From the NCBI RefSeq assembly GCF_000775915.1, contig NZ_BBLT01000004.1, positions 124,001 through 188,000 of the forward strand: a stretch of 64,000 nucleotides of DNA. Reading direction: 5' to 3'. How positions within the stretch are numbered: the first letter of the stretch is position 1; every line of letters begins with the position of its first letter. The notes under the pieces were generated by a model, which was not told the DNA's origin, did no database searches, and was given only the letters and a program-made list of their open reading frames with translations. Position numbers and translations under genes: made by a program. This document shows positions 9,753-21,767 of the stretch, piece after piece. The DNA comes from Sporocytophaga myxococcoides. GTDB taxonomy: Bacteria; Bacteroidota; Bacteroidia; Cytophagales; Cytophagaceae.

Positions 9753-11840
9753 TTTTAAAACGATTTCTTTGGTAACTTTATAAAACTCTTCATGCACATT
9801 AAACGGCTCTTCTCCTTCAGTGGCCTGATTAACATAAGTACCGTCGTTTAACAACACATAGCTGTTCACATTATCTTTAAGTGAGTAATCTAGTATACTG
9901 ATTGTTTGTTGTTTCAATAATGGATCTGCAATCAGAAACAGAGATTCAATTCTTCTTTCAAAACTTCTCACCATCATATCGGCACTACCGCCGTATACTT
10001 TTGAATCGCCTGCATTATGGAAATAGTAGATTCTGGAGTGCTCAAGAAAGTTACCTACAATTGATTTAACAAAGATATTTTCACTAACGCCTTCCACACC
10101 TGGTCTGAGGCAACACATTCCTCTTACTATCAGTTTTATTGAAACTCCCGCCTGAGATGCAAGATATAGAGCGTCTATCGTTTCATTATCTTGAAGAGAG
10201 TTTATTTTTATTACAATTCCACTAGGCAATCCGTTCTTCGCATTTTCAGCCTCCTGATTGATAAGCTCTATAAGCTTCTTCCGCATATTTCCAGGTGCGG
10301 TGATCAGATATTTATATTCCGAATGTACAGAATGGCCTGTTATAACATTAAAGAATTCATTGATGTCATGCGCATAAACCTCATTGGTAGTAAGCAGTCC
10401 AAGATCTGTATAAAACTTAGCAGTCTCTTCATTATAATTACCGCTGGACATATGCACATATCTTGTTACTTTCTCGTTGTCCTCTTTACGAACAATCATC
10501 ATCAGCTTGGTGTGCGTCTTATAGTTGCTTACACCATATATTACGAAGCAACCGGCTTTCTGGAGTCTCTGAGCTTCCTTAATATTATTTTCTTCGTCAA
10601 ATCTGGCTTTGACTTCAAAGAGAACAGAAACGTGTTTACCATTTTCAGCTGCCTTTAATAAAGCATTTGTTATTCTAGACTCCTTAGCCAATCTGTATAT
10701 TGTGATTTTGATTGAAAGTACATCCGGATCTTCAGCAGCACGTTCTATCAGATCAATAACAGGTCTGACATTATTATAAGGATGATGTAGCAGTACATCA
10801 TGAAACTTAAGATACTCGAAAAGGTCTTCATCCACTTCTTTGCCAAAGCTTATAGGCTTTACAGGAGCTGCAAGAGTTGGAAGTTTGTCTTTAAATCTTT
10901 TATGATTGATAATCTGCCAAAGGCTGGTATAATCAATGAGGTTGTCATTGACAAAAATATTAGATTCATCAATTTCCCAACGTTCCGTTAATAGCTTCAT
11001 CATCCATTGAGAATATTTTGGCTCTACTTCAACCCTCACAACCCTTGCTGTTCTTCTGGTTTTTAGCTTCCTCTTTATTTCATCAATAAATTGAGCTTCC
11101 ATATCATCACTTTCTTCAAGTGAAAAATCGCCGTTTCTTGTAATACGGAAGAGGTTTACAGATAATATGTCGACATTTCTGAACAGCTTATGAATTTGCC
11201 AGCGAATTATTTCTTCAATAGGAATAAAGATAATTTTCTCGTCCCTTTCAATTTCAAAGAATCGAGGCAGGTTTTGGGGAATCTGAACAAAGGATAATTT
11301 TCTCTGGTCGGAAGCACTTTCCTTATTCCTGGTAATGACACCAAAAATCAGGATTTTATTCATTAGAATTGGGAACGAATGGTAATTATCATATACCATC
11401 GGAGTAAGCATTGGGAAGACGAGTTTTTTGAAATAAGAAATCACCTTCTCCTTTTCTTCCTCAAAAAGATCTTCGATTCCGGCAATTACAAATCCGTTTT
11501 CCGAAAATAATGGCTTAAGTTCTTTTCCATAATATGCAACCTGATCTTTACAAAAGTCCTGAACTTCGTTAAGTAGAGTTTTTCTAAAAGGAATCTCTCT
11601 AAGGCCGGAATAATCGACTCTTTCCTTACCGTAATCTATATAATTGTAAAGACTTCCAACCCTGATCATAAAAAATTCATCAAGGTTGGAAGACGTTATT
11701 GCAAGAAATTTAAGTCTTTCAAAAATCGTCCGATTAGACTTCTTAGCCTGGTCCAAAACTCTGTAGTTGAATTTCATCCAGCTAAGATCTCTGCTGATGT
11801 ACTTACTATTGGTAATTACCGGGGTCTGTTGCAGTAACAT
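9738..11840 (-). CDS. ppk1: Polyphosphate kinase 1
   Basis: It makes polyphosphate from ATP and can run in reverse. Seen: the N-terminal YISRDLSWMKFNYRVLDQA typical of PPK1, the phosphorylated-histidine segment THTKLMMIVRKE near the middle, HMSSGNYNEETAKFYTD, and the second conserved histidine in LEHSRIYYFHNAGD. I chose the ATG at 11840, giving 700 residues, close to E. coli Ppk (688). A TTG at 11930 would add 30 basic residues that the family normally lacks. Exopolyphosphatase lies two genes away on the other strand. Confidence 0.96.
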   Translation of the reverse strand: MLLQQTPVITNSKYISRDLSWMKFNYRVLDQAKKSNRTIFERLKFLAITSSNLDEFFMIRVGSLYNYIDYGKERVDYSGLREIPFRKTLLNEVQDFCKDQVAYYGKELKPLFSENGFVIAGIEDLFEEEKEKVISYFKKLVFPMLTPMVYDNYHSFPILMNKILIFGVITRNKESASDQRKLSFVQIPQNLPRFFEIERDEKIIFIPIEEIIRWQIHKLFRNVDILSVNLFRITRNGDFSLEESDDMEAQFIDEIKRKLKTRRTARVVRVEVEPKYSQWMMKLLTERWEIDESNIFVNDNLIDYTSLWQIINHKRFKDKLPTLAAPVKPISFGKEVDEDLFEYLKFHDVLLHHPYNNVRPVIDLIERAAEDPDVLSIKITIYRLAKESRITNALLKAAENGKHVSVLFEVKARFDEENNIKEAQRLQKAGCFVIYGVSNYKTHTKLMMIVRKEDNEKVTRYVHMSSGNYNEETAKFYTDLGLLTTNEVYAHDINEFFNVITGHSVHSEYKYLITAPGNMRKKLIELINQEAENAKNGLPSGIVIKINSLQDNETIDALYLASQAGVSIKLIVRGMCCLRPGVEGVSENIFVKSIVGNFLEHSRIYYFHNAGDSKVYGGSADMMVRSFERRIESLFLIADPLLKQQTISILDYSLKDNVNSYVLLNDGTYVNQATEGEEPFNVHEEFYKVTKEIVLKAKLF

Positions 11841-12036
11841 TGAAATATGTCTTCTATACCTGTTAAGTTTATTTTTTATCGTCTCAACAGTTCGGAACCC
11901 TCCCAGGAGCTTTCTTATTTTCACTTTCAATGATTAGAGGTATGCATAATTAAATGCAATTTATAAACCTTCCTTGATATAAAAATAATATATATCCGGA
12001 AAAAGTTTAAAATTACCTGAGTACCACCGATATATT

Positions 12037-14019
<1,983 letters not shown>

Positions 14020-14128
14020 TTACAATTTTTAATTAGATTATTCGCCTTTATAAGGGAGGAATGGATAAATATTTATCAACAGGGCGAAATAAGTTTTCAA
14101 AACAACCAACCAACTATCTATCAGATCA

Positions 14129-14491
14129 TTAATATGTCCCTACAGATAACATCACAAGTGTGCACCCCATTACTGGTTCTATATTATTTTTCTGAGCCAA
14201 CTCAATCAGTTCATCATTCTCGGTACCTGGATTAAATATAATCCTTTTGGGCTTCAGATTGATTATATATTCATAAAGACTGGTCTGATTCTGCGGACCA
14301 ACATACAAGGTGATGGTGTCTATTTCTTCGATGTCTGGCTTGTCATTCATAATAGTTTTTCCGGCAACCTCACCCTTTTTAATTCCTACAGGAAATATTT
14401 CATGACCGAATTTCACCAGCATATGAGCTGCTTTATATGCAAACCTTGATGAATCGGGGGTAGCGCCCAAAATGACAGTTCTTTTATTCAT
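14129..14491 (-). CDS. CoA-binding (Rossmann) protein
   Basis: A 120-residue single-domain protein of the CoA-binding family (CoA_binding_2 type). Seen: a nucleotide-binding start TVILGATPDSSRFAYKAA, a central FPVGIKKGEVAGKTIM, and a C-terminal RIIFNPGTENDELI. Such proteins bind CoA; the physiological role is not well defined. I start at the ATG at 14491 rather than a TTG nine bases earlier. The start lies 12 bases after the stop of the upstream flavoprotein gene, so the two are probably cotranscribed. Confidence 0.88.
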   Translation of the reverse strand: MNKRTVILGATPDSSRFAYKAAHMLVKFGHEIFPVGIKKGEVAGKTIMNDKPDIEEIDTITLYVGPQNQTSLYEYIINLKPKRIIFNPGTENDELIELAQKNNIEPVMGCTLVMLSVGTY

Positions 14492-14503
14492 AATATTCAA
14501 AAA

Positions 14504-16084
14504 TCAATGATTCTTAGATCCATAAATTGCCGCAAGACTTTCCGCACATTTTTCGCCATCCATGGCAGCAGATACAATACCTCCTGCGTATCCGGCTCCC
14601 TCACCACAAGGGAACAATCTTTTGATCTGTATATGTTCCCTTTCCTCCTTTTTTCTCGGGATAGATACCGGTGATGACGTTCTGCTTTCAACACCTACAA
14701 TCTGAGCTTCATTGGTCAGATATCCTCTCATTTTCTGACCAAAATCCTTGAAACCTTGTCTTAATCTCTGAACAATAAAAGGAGGCAACACATCCCCCAT
14801 TTCACAGGATTTTAATCCAGGTTGATAAGATGTTTCAATTAAGGAAGAAGATATTTTTTTCTGAACAAAATCCGAGAGTCGCTGGGCAGGGGCTGTTTGA
14901 GTCTTTCCTCCCATTACCCAGGCTTGCCTTTCTACTTTTTTCTGAAACTCTAATCCCGCCAATGGGCCAAACTTTTCAAATTCTTTAAACTCTTCTTTTT
15001 CAACAGATACGACAATGCCACTATTTGCAAACTTAGAATCCCTTCTGGATGGAGACATGCCGTTCACAACAATCTCTTCCTGAGCAGTAGCTGCTGGAAC
15101 AATAAATCCTCCAGGACACATACAAAAAGAAAATACCCCTCTTTGAACTCCCTGGAACGGTACCTGACTTACCAGCGCATAACTTGCTGCCGGAAGATAA
15201 TCTCCTCTAAACTCACAGTGGTATTGAAGGGAATCTATCAAACTTTGCTGATGTTCCACCCGCACTCCTAGTGCAAATGGTTTAGCTTCCACTATGATAC
15301 CTTTATCATGAAGAAGATAAAAAATATCTCTGGCAGAATGCCCTGTAGCAAGTATCACTCCGATTCCTGGTATACGTTCTCCGCTGCTTAATACAACACC
15401 TTTTACCTCCTCACCTTCCAGAACAAAATCTGTTACCTTTGAATCAAACCTTACTTCGCCTCCTGCTTCAATGACTGTATTTCTGAGTTCCTGAACAACC
15501 ATTGGCAACTTATTAGTCCCAATGTGAGGATGCGCATCGATAAGAATTTCTTCTGTAGCACCATGGGCTACGAGAATTTCCAGGATTCGTCTTATATCAC
15601 CACGTTTTCCCGATCGGGTGTAAAGTTTACCGTCAGAATAGGTACCTGCACCTCCTTCTCCAAAGCAATAATTAGATTCAGGATTAACAATGTGATCTTT
15701 ATTTATAGCTGCGAGGTCACGTCTTCTGGTGCGGACATCCTTGCCTCTTTCTAGCACAATAGGTTTAATACCAAGCTCTATAAGTCTGATAGCAGCAAAA
15801 AGTCCGGCAGGACCAGCTCCAACCACAATAGCCTGAGGCTTTTTTGTCAGATCAGGAAACTCTTTCTTCCAGATGATCCGGGAACCAGGGGCTTCATCTA
15901 CAAAAATTTCCGTCTGAAAATTAATCTTAACCTGTCTACTCCTGGCATCTATGGAGCGACGCAGATGCCTGAAAAGCACATTTTCCCCGGAAGAGATACC
16001 GGCCTTTTTTAAAATTTCCTGATGCAGCAAATCAGGATTTTCTGCCACCTGCACAGGCACAGTTAATTCAACTATTTGTCTCAT
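14504..16084 (-). CDS. FAD-dependent oxidoreductase (COG2509 type)
   Basis: A 526-residue flavoprotein. Seen: a dinucleotide-binding GAGPAGLFAAIRLIELG around residue 90, FGEGGAGTYSDGKLYTRSG, IDAHPHIGTNKLP, a second FAD contact GVILATGHSARDIF, and a C-terminal GEGAGYAGGIVSAAMDG. The N-terminal roughly 80 residues form the small extra domain usual in this uncharacterised dehydrogenase group. Substrate is unknown. No membrane segment or signal peptide is visible. Confidence 0.88.
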   Translation of the reverse strand: MRQIVELTVPVQVAENPDLLHQEILKKAGISSGENVLFRHLRRSIDARSRQVKINFQTEIFVDEAPGSRIIWKKEFPDLTKKPQAIVVGAGPAGLFAAIRLIELGIKPIVLERGKDVRTRRRDLAAINKDHIVNPESNYCFGEGGAGTYSDGKLYTRSGKRGDIRRILEILVAHGATEEILIDAHPHIGTNKLPMVVQELRNTVIEAGGEVRFDSKVTDFVLEGEEVKGVVLSSGERIPGIGVILATGHSARDIFYLLHDKGIIVEAKPFALGVRVEHQQSLIDSLQYHCEFRGDYLPAASYALVSQVPFQGVQRGVFSFCMCPGGFIVPAATAQEEIVVNGMSPSRRDSKFANSGIVVSVEKEEFKEFEKFGPLAGLEFQKKVERQAWVMGGKTQTAPAQRLSDFVQKKISSSLIETSYQPGLKSCEMGDVLPPFIVQRLRQGFKDFGQKMRGYLTNEAQIVGVESRTSSPVSIPRKKEEREHIQIKRLFPCGEGAGYAGGIVSAAMDGEKCAESLAAIYGSKNH

Positions 16085-16179
16085 TCTGTAAGGTTTTTAT
16101 CCTTAAAAGCCAGGGAGTCCCCTGATTATAACTCATTAAACTTTAAGCTTTCAACTTAAAACTTATTACTTACCACTTA

Positions 16180-18030
16180 TTACTTCTTAAGGCTGTAGCC
16201 AATATTTACACCAAAGCGAAACGGAATAGTAACTCCTCTGCCCTTAACACTAAGAAAATCTTTTTCATAATTATCAACAGAAGGATTCCAATTTCTGGAA
16301 ATAAGCCTGTAACCTATTCCTATCCCTGCAAAAACATCTACAGTCCAGCCCTTTTTTCTCGCATCTTTAGACAATCTATCTCCAACAAGAATTGAATATT
16401 CCATGATACTCTGGGAGAGTGTTACCCCCTTTGAATGATTTGTTCCTGGAATTCCTGTTTTATTGACAGTGTTATCTATTTTACTATATCTTATTTCATG
16501 ACCAAAATACAACATACCATTATCATTGTCTCTCTGATAAAACTTTTGCCTTAAATAGAAGGCATTTCCCCTTTTATAAAGTACATTATATTCATGCGAA
16601 CTTTTGAAAAAAGGGTCCCTGATGAGGACATAACCTAATTCATATCCCAGCCTCTCCTGAAAATAGTATTCTACAGAAAAAGGAATAGCGCTGGACTGAC
16701 TACCAATGATTAATTTTTTAGCGACTCCTAATGGTCCAAAAGCTATAATGAATCCCTGATATTCATTTACTTTTGGTGTAAAATAGCGTGATCTCTTTCT
16801 TGGAATCTTTAATCTCGGCTTATTGGAAGGCGAAACAGTATCTCCTTTAATTTTATCCAAACTATCCTTTATTTCTCTAAAAACCGGAAGATCATTTTCG
16901 TAATAAGTTCTGTAATAACCAGCAAGATGGCCATTTTCATTATATAAAGTCCATATTCCCACTTTATTACCGTCCACAATACGACCTTCCATTTTTTTAT
17001 TTCCGGATTCGTAATATCCTGTATAATTTCCTTCCCCCTGATTAAAATAACAACTTCCCTCTAGCTTGCCATTTTCATAATAATATTTCCATGGCCCCTC
17101 ACTTTTGTCATTTTTTACCTGACCTTCAATTTTCAGCTTTCCATTTTCATAGTACTCTTTGTAAGGACCTTCTCCCCTCACAAAATTCCCTTCCCCTTTA
17201 AAGTTTCCGTTATTGTAATACAATTTCCAGTAACCATCCTTCTTACCTTCCTTTTGATCCCCTACAGAACTTAAAGCTCCATTTTCATAAAAATACTTCC
17301 AATTCCCTTCTGGTATTCCTTTTTCAAAGATCCCCTCACTTGAAACAGTTCCGTTTTTGTGATAAAACTTCCACATCCCCTCTTTCTGGCCGTTCTTCTC
17401 ATATCCTTCAGATTTTAAAGAGCCATCTTCAAAGTAATATTTCCACAGGCCATTGCTTTTACCATTTGCAATTTCCCCCTTACTCTTAATGGTTCCATCA
17501 GGATAAAACTCCATAAACTTCCCTTTATCATCCTGAAAATAAGCTGTTCCCTTACTTTTTGAATCCTCATAATAATACTTCCAGGGACCATTTTTCAAAT
17601 TTTTCCTGTAAAGCCCTTCTGATTTTATATTTCCATTTTCGTAGTAAAACTTCCACTGCCCCTCACGCTGATCTTTAATTACTTCACCTTCCATGTTAAT
17701 GCCTCCATTTTCATAGTAATAGGTCCAGTAACCTTGATTAATATTATCTTTTAGCTCTCCTTTCATTTTAGGATTACCATTCTCATAAAAATATTCCCAT
17801 GTTCCATTGGCTTTGCCCTGAGTATAATGACCTCTTGATTTTACTCTTCCATTCTGATAGTAAGAGACATAAAGGCTATCGAGAACAGTAGTATTTGAAG
17901 ATTTCACAAAATAATCTTCTTTCAAAAGTGTTTTTTTCTGGTCATACCAGGTTTGTACCTGAATATGTTGACCATGTAGGTGAGAGAGAAAAAAAATAAA
18001 CGTTAAGAAAAATAGAATATAATATTTCAC
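16180..18030 (-). CDS. Secreted MORN-repeat protein with C-terminal beta-rich domain
   Basis: A 616-residue protein with an N-terminal signal peptide (about 1-20, ending near HGQ), then about 14 repeats of roughly 23 residues of the form W-x-Y-Y-E-N-G (for example GPWKYYYENGKLEG) from about residue 45 to 385. The last 200 residues carry alternating hydrophobic strands with glycines and aromatics (LGYELGYVLI, YFGHEIRYSK, FAGIGIGYRLI, FRFGVNIGYSL) ending in LKK. This resembles a small outer-membrane-type barrel. MORN-like or YwqK-like repeats are common in Bacteroidota envelope proteins of unknown function. The start is GTG, directly before the signal peptide. Confidence 0.85.
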   Translation of the reverse strand: MKYYILFFLTFIFFLSHLHGQHIQVQTWYDQKKTLLKEDYFVKSSNTTVLDSLYVSYYQNGRVKSRGHYTQGKANGTWEYFYENGNPKMKGELKDNINQGYWTYYYENGGINMEGEVIKDQREGQWKFYYENGNIKSEGLYRKNLKNGPWKYYYEDSKSKGTAYFQDDKGKFMEFYPDGTIKSKGEIANGKSNGLWKYYFEDGSLKSEGYEKNGQKEGMWKFYHKNGTVSSEGIFEKGIPEGNWKYFYENGALSSVGDQKEGKKDGYWKLYYNNGNFKGEGNFVRGEGPYKEYYENGKLKIEGQVKNDKSEGPWKYYYENGKLEGSCYFNQGEGNYTGYYESGNKKMEGRIVDGNKVGIWTLYNENGHLAGYYRTYYENDLPVFREIKDSLDKIKGDTVSPSNKPRLKIPRKRSRYFTPKVNEYQGFIIAFGPLGVAKKLIIGSQSSAIPFSVEYYFQERLGYELGYVLIRDPFFKSSHEYNVLYKRGNAFYLRQKFYQRDNDNGMLYFGHEIRYSKIDNTVNKTGIPGTNHSKGVTLSQSIMEYSILVGDRLSKDARKKGWTVDVFAGIGIGYRLISRNWNPSVDNYEKDFLSVKGRGVTIPFRFGVNIGYSLKK

Positions 18031-18102
18031 AAACTACTTTTTTAAGCTTAAACGCAAAAGTAAGCCTGAATTACATGTTATAATTCAGGCTTTCAATGAT
18101 TT

Positions 18103-19074
18103 TTACATCAGGTGTGCAAATACTTCTGATTCCACCCAGCTTTTTCCCCAATCCTGCAATTCCTGCTCAGACCACAGAGATGGGAAGAATATCTGTTTTT
18201 GAAATCTTGGAGGTAAATACTTCTGCCAATTGGTTCCGCCTGTAGACGGCACAATTTGCTTAGATCTTATCAAATAACTAACTGCATATTTGTAGTGTGC
18301 CAAAGGCCAGTTGATATTTGCATAAGTATCATATTTCCTCATCTCTGATATTAACCTTTCATCTTCCTGGGCTTCAAAAGGTAACCGCTTGAAGATGGAC
18401 CAAAGGTTTGTAGAAACACAATCATTGGCAAACCTGATCAAAACTTCACTGTATTTTTCTTCGAATTGCTTTAGGGTAAGAGTCTTTCTGCCTGTAGCTA
18501 CGTCTATAGCTCCTTTTTTCCAATAGATCTTTTCAAACATCTGATCTATGGTAGAATAATCATGAAAATCATCTCTGTGATCTTTGCTCACCAGGTTGAT
18601 AAAATCTGTAGATGCAATTTCTGTCATTCTGTATTGGACAGACTGGAAACCACTTGCCGGATGTAAAGCAGTTCTGAATTTCAGAAACTGTTCCTGCTCC
18701 ATTCCAATCGAAATAATATCAAACGATTGTATCTGCTGTCCGAAAAACCAATTGACCCTGTTTAACCGATGAAAAAAAGATTCCTTATCAATAATTTCCT
18801 GTTTTCTGATATTATTGATCTCATGCAGAATCATTTTAAAATACAGCTCAGTGATCTGATGATAAATGATAAACATCAGCTCATCTGAATAATCTGTCTT
18901 GGGCACCTGAAGATTCAATAACGCGTCAAGATGAATGTAATCCCAGTAATTGAGGTATTTAGAATTAAGGAGGCCTTCCAGGTGTACTGTCAGATCCTGC
19001 CCTTCTTTGGCATATTTATCTTCCAGGAGCTTTAAAAGTTCTTGTATTTTGGTTTCTTTTTCAGGATTCTGCAT
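18103..19074 (-). CDS. kynA: Tryptophan 2,3-dioxygenase
   Basis: A 323-residue haem enzyme that opens the indole ring of tryptophan to N-formylkynurenine, the first step of the kynurenine route. Seen: YLNYWDYIHLDALLNLQ; the substrate helix DELMFIIYHQITELYFKMIL, with the Phe, Tyr and His typical of the active site; and HPASGFQSVQYR. A C-terminal GGTNWQKYLPP matches the family's substrate loop (usually GTGGS). It is divergent from glutaryl-CoA dehydrogenase with 70 bases between, which suggests shared control of amino-acid breakdown. Confidence 0.94.
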   Translation of the reverse strand: MQNPEKETKIQELLKLLEDKYAKEGQDLTVHLEGLLNSKYLNYWDYIHLDALLNLQVPKTDYSDELMFIIYHQITELYFKMILHEINNIRKQEIIDKESFFHRLNRVNWFFGQQIQSFDIISIGMEQEQFLKFRTALHPASGFQSVQYRMTEIASTDFINLVSKDHRDDFHDYSTIDQMFEKIYWKKGAIDVATGRKTLTLKQFEEKYSEVLIRFANDCVSTNLWSIFKRLPFEAQEDERLISEMRKYDTYANINWPLAHYKYAVSYLIRSKQIVPSTGGTNWQKYLPPRFQKQIFFPSLWSEQELQDWGKSWVESEVFAHLM

Positions 19075-19144
19075 CTTAGGAACATTAAATGCGTTAGTAG
19101 GTTGTAAATTTGATCATTTAATTTTTTTAAAACAATAACTTCTC

Positions 19145-20323
19145 ATGGCAAGAACAGATTTTCATGCGCCTGACTATTATCAAATAGATGATCTTTTGAC
19201 TGACGAGCAGAAGCTTGTGAGAGGAGCGATCAGGGACTTTGTAAACAGGGAAATTATACCCATCATTGAAGATTGTGCTCAGAAAGCGTATTTTCCTGAA
19301 TCAATTGTTAAAAAATTCGGAGAAGTGGGAGCTTTTGGTCCTACAATACCTCAGGAATATGGTGGTGGCGGGCTTGATTATATTTCTTACGGATTAATGA
19401 TGCAGGAGATCGAAAGAGGTGATTCCGGAATGCGCAGTACTGCTTCTGTTCAAGGCTCATTAGTAATGTTTCCGATCTTCAAGTACGGTTCTGAAGAACA
19501 AAAGAAAAAGTTTCTTCCCAAACTCGCATCAGGTGAATTTCTCGGATGCTTTGGACTCACAGAACCAGACCATGGCTCTAATCCTTCTGCAATGGTTACA
19601 AACTTCAAAGATATGGGAGATCACTATCTTCTGAATGGCGCCAAAATGTGGATTACTAATTCACCTAAAGCTGACATTGCAGTTGTTTGGGCTAAGAACC
19701 AGGAAGGCCGCATTAAAGGTCTTATTGTTGAAAGAGGAATGGAAGGTTTTACCACTCCTGAAACACACCATAAATGGTCTTTGAGAGCAAGTATTACCGG
19801 AGAACTTGTTTTCGATAATGTAAAAGTACCTAAAGAAAACCTACTCCCTCATGCTGACGGACTTAGCGGACCTCTCAGATGTCTGGACTCCGCAAGATAT
19901 GGTATTGCCTGGGGAGCAATCGGCGCAGCAATGGATTGCTATGAGACTGCAAGAAAGTATTCCATTGAAAGACATCAATTTGGTAAACCTATTGCAGGCT
20001 TTCAGCTGACTCAAAGGAAACTGGCCGAAATGATTACAGAGATCACGAAGGCACAGTTGCTTGCATGGAGACTAGGCACATTGAAAAATGAAGGTAAAGC
20101 TACAACTCCACAGATCAGTATGGCTAAAAGGAATAATGTTCATATGGCTATTACCATTGCACGCGAGGCGAGACAAATCCTTGGTGGTATGGGGATTACA
20201 GGCGAATTCCCGATTATGCGCCATATGATGAACCTTGAATCTGTTATCACTTATGAAGGAACACATGATATCCATCAGCTTATAACAGGTAGTGACATTA
20301 CAGGTATTTCTGCTTTTAAATAA
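19145..20323 (+). CDS. Acyl-CoA dehydrogenase, most likely glutaryl-CoA dehydrogenase
   Basis: A 392-residue flavoenzyme. Seen: GDSGMRSTASVQGSLVM, with the arginine characteristic of glutaryl-CoA dehydrogenase; FGLTEPDHGSNPSAM; MWITNSPKADIAVVWAK; and the catalytic-glutamate loop ITYEGTHDIHQLITG near the C-terminus. Glutaryl-CoA arises from tryptophan and lysine breakdown, which fits the divergent tryptophan dioxygenase. A TAAATTTG (-7-like) box lies at 19105-19112, but I see no partner TTTG at proper spacing. The M20 peptidase gene starts three bases after its stop. Confidence 0.92.
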   Translation: MARTDFHAPDYYQIDDLLTDEQKLVRGAIRDFVNREIIPIIEDCAQKAYFPESIVKKFGEVGAFGPTIPQEYGGGGLDYISYGLMMQEIERGDSGMRSTASVQGSLVMFPIFKYGSEEQKKKFLPKLASGEFLGCFGLTEPDHGSNPSAMVTNFKDMGDHYLLNGAKMWITNSPKADIAVVWAKNQEGRIKGLIVERGMEGFTTPETHHKWSLRASITGELVFDNVKVPKENLLPHADGLSGPLRCLDSARYGIAWGAIGAAMDCYETARKYSIERHQFGKPIAGFQLTQRKLAEMITEITKAQLLAWRLGTLKNEGKATTPQISMAKRNNVHMAITIAREARQILGGMGITGEFPIMRHMMNLESVITYEGTHDIHQLITGSDITGISAFK

Positions 20324-20326
20324 GAT

Positions 20327-21760
20327 ATGAGAACTATCGTCATTATACTGCTACTACTGGTAATACTGGTAGTGGCAGTTCTGCTTTTTAATACTTTCAC
20401 TTTAAAAAGCATGCAACCAAAAAACATACAGCAGGCCAGACTATATTCTGACACATCTGCTTTGACCAGATTAAGTAAAGGGTTGCAGATTCAAACAGTT
20501 TCACATGAGAGTGGGAAGACCGATACTTCTATGTTCCTGGAGTTTCATCAATTTCTCGAACAGAAATTTCCTTTAGTACATAGTAAGCTAAAGAAAGAAA
20601 ATCATGGCCTTAGTCTTCTCTTTCAGTGGGAAGGCAAAGAAAAACAACTTGCTCCTATCCTTCTGATGGCTCATCAGGATGTTGTACCCCCTGCAGGAGA
20701 ATGGGAGAAAGAACCTTTCTCTGGGGATTTACATAACGGATATATCTATGGAAGGGGAACACTGGACGATAAAGGCGCTTTACTTGCAATCCTTGAATCT
20801 GTTGAATCTCTTCTGAAAGAAAATTATCAGCCTAAAAGGTCTATCTATTTTGCCTTCGGCCATGATGAAGAACTGGGTGGTGATAATGGAAACAGGAAGA
20901 TGGCTGAAATTCTTAAAAGTCGCGGGATCACTTTTGATTATGTATTGGATGAAGGAGGAACCATCATTCATGGCATCATGCCAGGTGTAAAAGCTCCTGT
21001 AGCAGTGATCGGCATTGCAGAAAAAGGTTATTTAAGTATTGAACTCTCTATTGAAACAGACGGAGGACATAGCTCTATGCCTCCTCCCAAAACCTCTGTA
21101 GGACTATTAAGTGAAGCAATAGCAGAGCTTCAGAAACATCCTTTTCCTGCAAAAATTGCCGGTGCAACAGAAAAGCTTTTTAAGTTCACAGCCCCTGAAA
21201 TGGAGTTTCCAATGAAGATTGTTTTTGCCAACTATAAACTATTGAAGCCGGTTATAACAAGTCAGATGGAAAAAACTGAAAGTACCAATGCTTCTGTAAG
21301 AACCACTATGGCTCCTACTATCTTTGATGCAGGAACAAAGGAAAATGTTCTTCCCATGAAAGCAAGAGCAGTGGTAAACCTAAGAACACTTCCGGGAGAT
21401 ACACTTCAGTATATACTGGATTACATTACCAAAACTATTAATAATCCAGCTATAAAACTTAAAGTACTTCCTGATCAGATTGAAGCTTCAGAGGTGTCAG
21501 ATACGGATAATGAAGCCTTCAAACTCATTAGTCAATCAGTTTCTGAAGTCTTTCCACAGGCTGTGGTTTCACCGTATCTAATGCTGGCAACAACAGACTC
21601 CAAGCATTACAGGAGTATCAGTAAAAATATATACAGGTTTAATCCATGGGACCTTCAGAAAGATGATTTGAAAAGAATCCACGGGAACAATGAAAGAATA
21701 AGTACTAAAAATTATATGGAAGCTATTACCTTTTACAGGTTGATACTGGAAAGGAATTAA
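20327..21760 (+). CDS. M20 family metallopeptidase (PM20D1/carboxypeptidase S-like)
   Basis: A 477-residue protein with an N-terminal membrane anchor (about residues 3-24) followed by a zinc peptidase domain. Metal-ligand motifs seen: LMAHQDVVPP, GRGTLDDKGALLAI, GHDEELGGDNG and DEGGTI, with a final histidine in RIHGNNERI. The layout (membrane anchor, M20 catalytic and dimerisation domains) is like eukaryotic carboxypeptidase S and PM20D1, which act on N-acyl amino acids or dipeptides. The substrate here is unknown. It is in an operon with glutaryl-CoA dehydrogenase. Confidence 0.9.
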   Translation: MRTIVIILLLLVILVVAVLLFNTFTLKSMQPKNIQQARLYSDTSALTRLSKGLQIQTVSHESGKTDTSMFLEFHQFLEQKFPLVHSKLKKENHGLSLLFQWEGKEKQLAPILLMAHQDVVPPAGEWEKEPFSGDLHNGYIYGRGTLDDKGALLAILESVESLLKENYQPKRSIYFAFGHDEELGGDNGNRKMAEILKSRGITFDYVLDEGGTIIHGIMPGVKAPVAVIGIAEKGYLSIELSIETDGGHSSMPPPKTSVGLLSEAIAELQKHPFPAKIAGATEKLFKFTAPEMEFPMKIVFANYKLLKPVITSQMEKTESTNASVRTTMAPTIFDAGTKENVLPMKARAVVNLRTLPGDTLQYILDYITKTINNPAIKLKVLPDQIEASEVSDTDNEAFKLISQSVSEVFPQAVVSPYLMLATTDSKHYRSISKNIYRFNPWDLQKDDLKRIHGNNERISTKNYMEAITFYRLILERN

Positions 21761-21767
21761 GAATAGT

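Noticed and set aside
11841-11930. N-terminal extension of polyphosphate kinase from TTG 11930
   Set aside because: The ATG at 11840 gives the usual PPK1 length and start; the extension is basic and unmatched.
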